Source: SIG480 sp045537045 (GTDB lineage Bacteria > Bacillota > Clostridia > Oscillospirales > JAAYXM01). From it: DNA of 8,521 bases. Below are positions 6,484-8,521 of this stretch, one piece after another. The first letter of the stretch is position 1, and every line of letters begins with the position of its first letter. The stretch is taken from contig JAZSOS010000030.1 in assembly GCA_045537045.1 (NCBI GenBank), positions 1 through 8,521 of the forward strand, written 5' to 3'. The position numbers and the translations under genes are program-made. Under the pieces are notes generated by a model. The model was given only the letters and a program-made list of their open reading frames with translations, was not told the DNA's origin and searched no databases.

Positions 6484-7701
6484 ATGAAAAAAATTGCTGT
6501 TTTAGGTTATGGCACGGTTGGTTCCGGTGTTGTTGACCTCTTTGAAATAAATGCAGCGTCCATTGCCAAAAAGGCAGGCGAGCCGATTGAGGTAAAATAC
6601 ATCGTTGATATCCGCGATTTTTCGCAGGACAAAAACGCAGAGAAGTTTGTAAAGGACTTTTCTATTATCGAAAATGACCCGGAGGTATCCGTTGTTGTTG
6701 AGACTATCGGTGGCACAAATCCGGCGTATGATTTCACAAAGCGCGCTCTTCTTGCCGGAAAGAGCGTTGTAACCTCAAATAAAGAGCTTGTTGCAAAGCA
6801 TGGCGCAGAATTCTTGCAGATTGCAAAGGAGAAAAATGTAAACTATCTTTTTGAAGCATCTGTCGGCGGTGGTATTCCGGTTCTCCGTCCGATTGCACAG
6901 TGCCTTGCTGCAAACGAAATTGACGAGATTTACGGTATTCTCAACGGAACCACAAACTACATCCTCACCCGTATGATAAAAGTGGGGCTCACGTTTGAGA
7001 AAGCGCTTTCCGAGGCTCAGGAAATGGGCTATGCCGAGCGCGACCCGAGCGCAGATATAGAAGGCCACGATGCATGCCGTAAGATTTGTATTCTTGCTTC
7101 CCTTGCATTCGGCCGCCATATTTATCCCGATTATGTCAAGGCTGAGGGCATCACTAAGGTAACGCTTGATGATGTACGCCTTGCAGGAAAGGCAGATATG
7201 GTTATCCGTCTTCTCGGAAGAACAAAGCTTTCACCGGACGGAAAGGTCTTTGCATACGTCGGTCCGCATCTTGTTCCGAAGTCATCCCCGATTGCATCTG
7301 TTGAGGATGTTTTCAACGGTATTATGGTTCACGGCAATATGGTGGGTGACACCATGTTCTATGGCCCGGGTGCAGGTAAGTACCCCACGGCGAGCGCGGT
7401 TTCCGCAGACGTTATCGACGCAGTTGTTCACGCAGATAAGCGCCGCGATATCGGTTGGGAGGATGCAGGTGCTGAAGCTGTTGCCGATATGTCCGCATTC
7501 ACTTCAAAATACTATGTCCGCATAGAGGGCGAAAGCGCACGAAGCGCCGCAACCCAGAGCTTTAAGAATGTCCGCTTTATTGATGACAGCAACGCAGTTG
7601 CATTTATCACCGAGGAGATGTCGGAGGCAGATTTTGAAAGAAAGCTTTCAGATCTCTCGGGAAGAAGCGAAGTTTTGTCACGTATGCGTGTGTTGTATTA
7701 A
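6484..7701 (+). CDS. hom: Homoserine dehydrogenase
   Basis: This cytoplasmic enzyme reduces aspartate-4-semialdehyde to homoserine with NAD(P)H, the branch point toward threonine and methionine. In its 405 residues one sees the Rossmann dinucleotide loop GYGTVGSGV (8-16), the TSNKELVAKHG stretch (97-107), ASVGGGIPV (125-133), GILNGTTNYIL (151-161) and the substrate-site signature YAERDPSADIEGHDACRK (183-200). In that signature E185, D191, D196 and K200 align by spacing with E208, D214, D219 and K223 of the yeast enzyme. A C-terminal segment (about 340-405) starting KYYVRIEGE and ending SRMRVLY is a short ACT-like regulatory domain, as in the Bacillus-type enzyme, though the whole is about 25-30 residues shorter than B. 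subtilis Hom. ATG 6484 has AAAGGAG at 6471-6477. The gene lies 15 bases after the ACT protein and 37 bases before lysC, so one transcript probably covers all three. Confidence 0.96.
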   Translation: MKKIAVLGYGTVGSGVVDLFEINAASIAKKAGEPIEVKYIVDIRDFSQDKNAEKFVKDFSIIENDPEVSVVVETIGGTNPAYDFTKRALLAGKSVVTSNKELVAKHGAEFLQIAKEKNVNYLFEASVGGGIPVLRPIAQCLAANEIDEIYGILNGTTNYILTRMIKVGLTFEKALSEAQEMGYAERDPSADIEGHDACRKICILASLAFGRHIYPDYVKAEGITKVTLDDVRLAGKADMVIRLLGRTKLSPDGKVFAYVGPHLVPKSSPIASVEDVFNGIMVHGNMVGDTMFYGPGAGKYPTASAVSADVIDAVVHADKRRDIGWEDAGAEAVADMSAFTSKYYVRIEGESARSAATQSFKNVRFIDDSNAVAFITEEMSEADFERKLSDLSGRSEVLSRMRVLY

Positions 7702-7738
7702 TATAATATAAAAGAAATCCTGAAAGGAAGAGATATAA

Positions 7739-8521
7739 ATGAGTCTTATAGTACAGAAATTTGGCGGCTCATCGGTCGCTGATACCGAGCGCTTGTTCAA
7801 CGTTGCGGATATCGTAACAAGCACATATGCGCGCGGTGACGATGTTGTTGTTGTCGTCTCGGCTCAGGGCGATACGACGGACGATCTCATCGAAAAAGCA
7901 AGAGAAATCAATCCCAATCCGTCAAAGCGTGAGATGGACGTTCTTCTTGCAAACGGCGAGCAGATTTCAATTTCCCTGCTTGCAATGGCAATTGAAAAGC
8001 TTGGATATCCCGTTATCTCCCTCACCGGTTGGCAGGCTGGCATCCATACGGGTATGAACTACGGCGCGGCGCGTATCAAGAAGATTGACACCGAGCGCTT
8101 AAAGCTTGAGATATCCAAGAGAAGGATCGTAATCGTTGCGGGTTTCCAGGGTATCAACCGCTTTGATGACATAACAACTCTCGGACGCGGCGGCTCAGAC
8201 ACAACGGCTGTTGCTCTTGCGGCGGCACTGGGTGCAGACCTCTGCCAGATTTACACCGACGTTGAAGGCGTTTACACAGCAGACCCCAGAAAAGTTCCCA
8301 CTGCTTTAAAGCTTCCTGAAATCTCTTACGACGAGATGCTTGAGCTTGCATCCTTAGGTGCACAGGTTCTTAACAACCGCAGCGTAGAGCTTGCAAAGAA
8401 ATTCGGAATTGAGCTTGAAGTACTTTCAAGCTTAACACATAAACCCGGTACAATAGTAAAGGAGAAACCTAAAATGGAAAAAATTCTTATCAGCGGTGTA
8501 GCTAAAGACACCGATATAGCA
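7739..8521 (+). CDS. lysC: Aspartate kinase, LysC type (3' end beyond window)
   Basis: Aspartate kinase phosphorylates aspartate to 4-phosphoaspartate, the first step toward lysine, diaminopimelate, threonine and methionine. The 261 codons present contain the nucleotide/substrate motif QKFGGSSV (6-13), VSAQGDTTDDL (40-50, corresponding to the family VSAMGKTTD), GFQGIN (135-140), the GRGGSDTTAVALAAAL stretch (149-164), YTDVEGVYTADPR (172-184), and the SYDEMLELASLGAQVL helix (196-211). The kinase domain ends near 240; the frame is open to the last base, entering the ACT regulatory part (ILISGVAKD...). ATG 7739 has GAAAGGAAG (7722-7730) at 8-base spacing and follows the hom stop by 37 bases. Inside the gene a second strong start signal occurs at codon 246 (see separate entry). 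No lysine riboswitch fits into the short gap, so control is probably through feedback on the enzyme and the shared operon promoter. Confidence 0.95.
   Translation, partial: MSLIVQKFGGSSVADTERLFNVADIVTSTYARGDDVVVVVSAQGDTTDDLIEKAREINPNPSKREMDVLLANGEQISISLLAMAIEKLGYPVISLTGWQAGIHTGMNYGAARIKKIDTERLKLEISKRRIVIVAGFQGINRFDDITTLGRGGSDTTAVALAAALGADLCQIYTDVEGVYTADPRKVPTALKLPEISYDEMLELASLGAQVLNNRSVELAKKFGIELEVLSSLTHKPGTIVKEKPKMEKILISGVAKDTDIA
8458..8476 (+). promoter_or_regulatory. Internal ribosome binding site and start codon for an aspartate kinase beta subunit
   Basis: AAAGGAG (8458-8464) lies 9 bases before an in-frame ATG (8474-8476), which is codon 246 of the aspartate kinase gene. Translation from here would give MEKILISGVAKDTDIA..., the regulatory ACT portion alone. 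B. subtilis aspartokinase II is known to be made as alpha (full length) and beta (from an internal start at about codon 246) subunits from one gene. The matching codon position, the near-ideal ribosome binding site, and its place between kinase and ACT domains support the same arrangement here. Confidence 0.75.

Noticed and set aside
7702..7738. Terminator, promoter or lysine riboswitch between hom and lysC
   Set aside because: Only 37 bases are available, no stem-loop is visible, and a lysine riboswitch needs well over 150 bases. A TATAAT-like string (7702-7707) has no partner -35 that is convincing in the hom end.

Overview
The window looks like a chromosomal segment of a Clostridia-type Firmicute of medium GC, probably a spore former. 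Three things point that way: strong AGGAGG-like ribosome binding sites, a YtvI-like membrane protein, and an UPF0735/PheB-type ACT protein placed directly upstream of homoserine dehydrogenase. I cannot name a genus from sequence alone. No mobile element, CRISPR array, tRNA or rRNA was seen.

Layout. Positions 2-58 are the last codons of an unidentified upstream gene. After a 119-base gap that carries a strong UUCG-capped hairpin, a tight plus-strand operon (178-4692) encodes a four-part ABC system. It consists of a GldA-like ATPase, a six-helix GldF-like permease, a GldG-family protein anchored at both ends, and a DUF4340-type protein with one N-terminal helix. The junctions overlap by 1 base, then leave a 14-base gap, then overlap by 4 bases, which suggests translational coupling. 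A 16-bp inverted repeat at 4710-4750 ends this operon and the convergent minus-strand gene (4759-5829), an AI-2E/YtvI-family membrane protein.

A divergent intergenic region (5830-6024) carries a clear extended -10 promoter facing right. It drives an amino-acid operon: an HTH-like plus ACT protein (UPF0735/PheB type), homoserine dehydrogenase (hom), and aspartate kinase (lysC type, cut by the window end). The two enzymes catalyse the first and third steps of the aspartate pathway to threonine, methionine, lysine and diaminopimelate; the ACT protein is a candidate amino-acid-sensing regulator of the same unit.

The most notable points are: a well-formed internal ribosome binding site and ATG at codon 246 of aspartate kinase, which matches the known overlapping alpha/beta subunit arrangement of Bacillus LysC; the Gld-like ABC operon with its repeat-containing DUF4340 partner, whose substrate is unknown; and the HTH-ACT gene leading the hom-lysC operon. 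Nothing here is clearly a wholly new system. The Gld-like operon is the part with the least understood biology.
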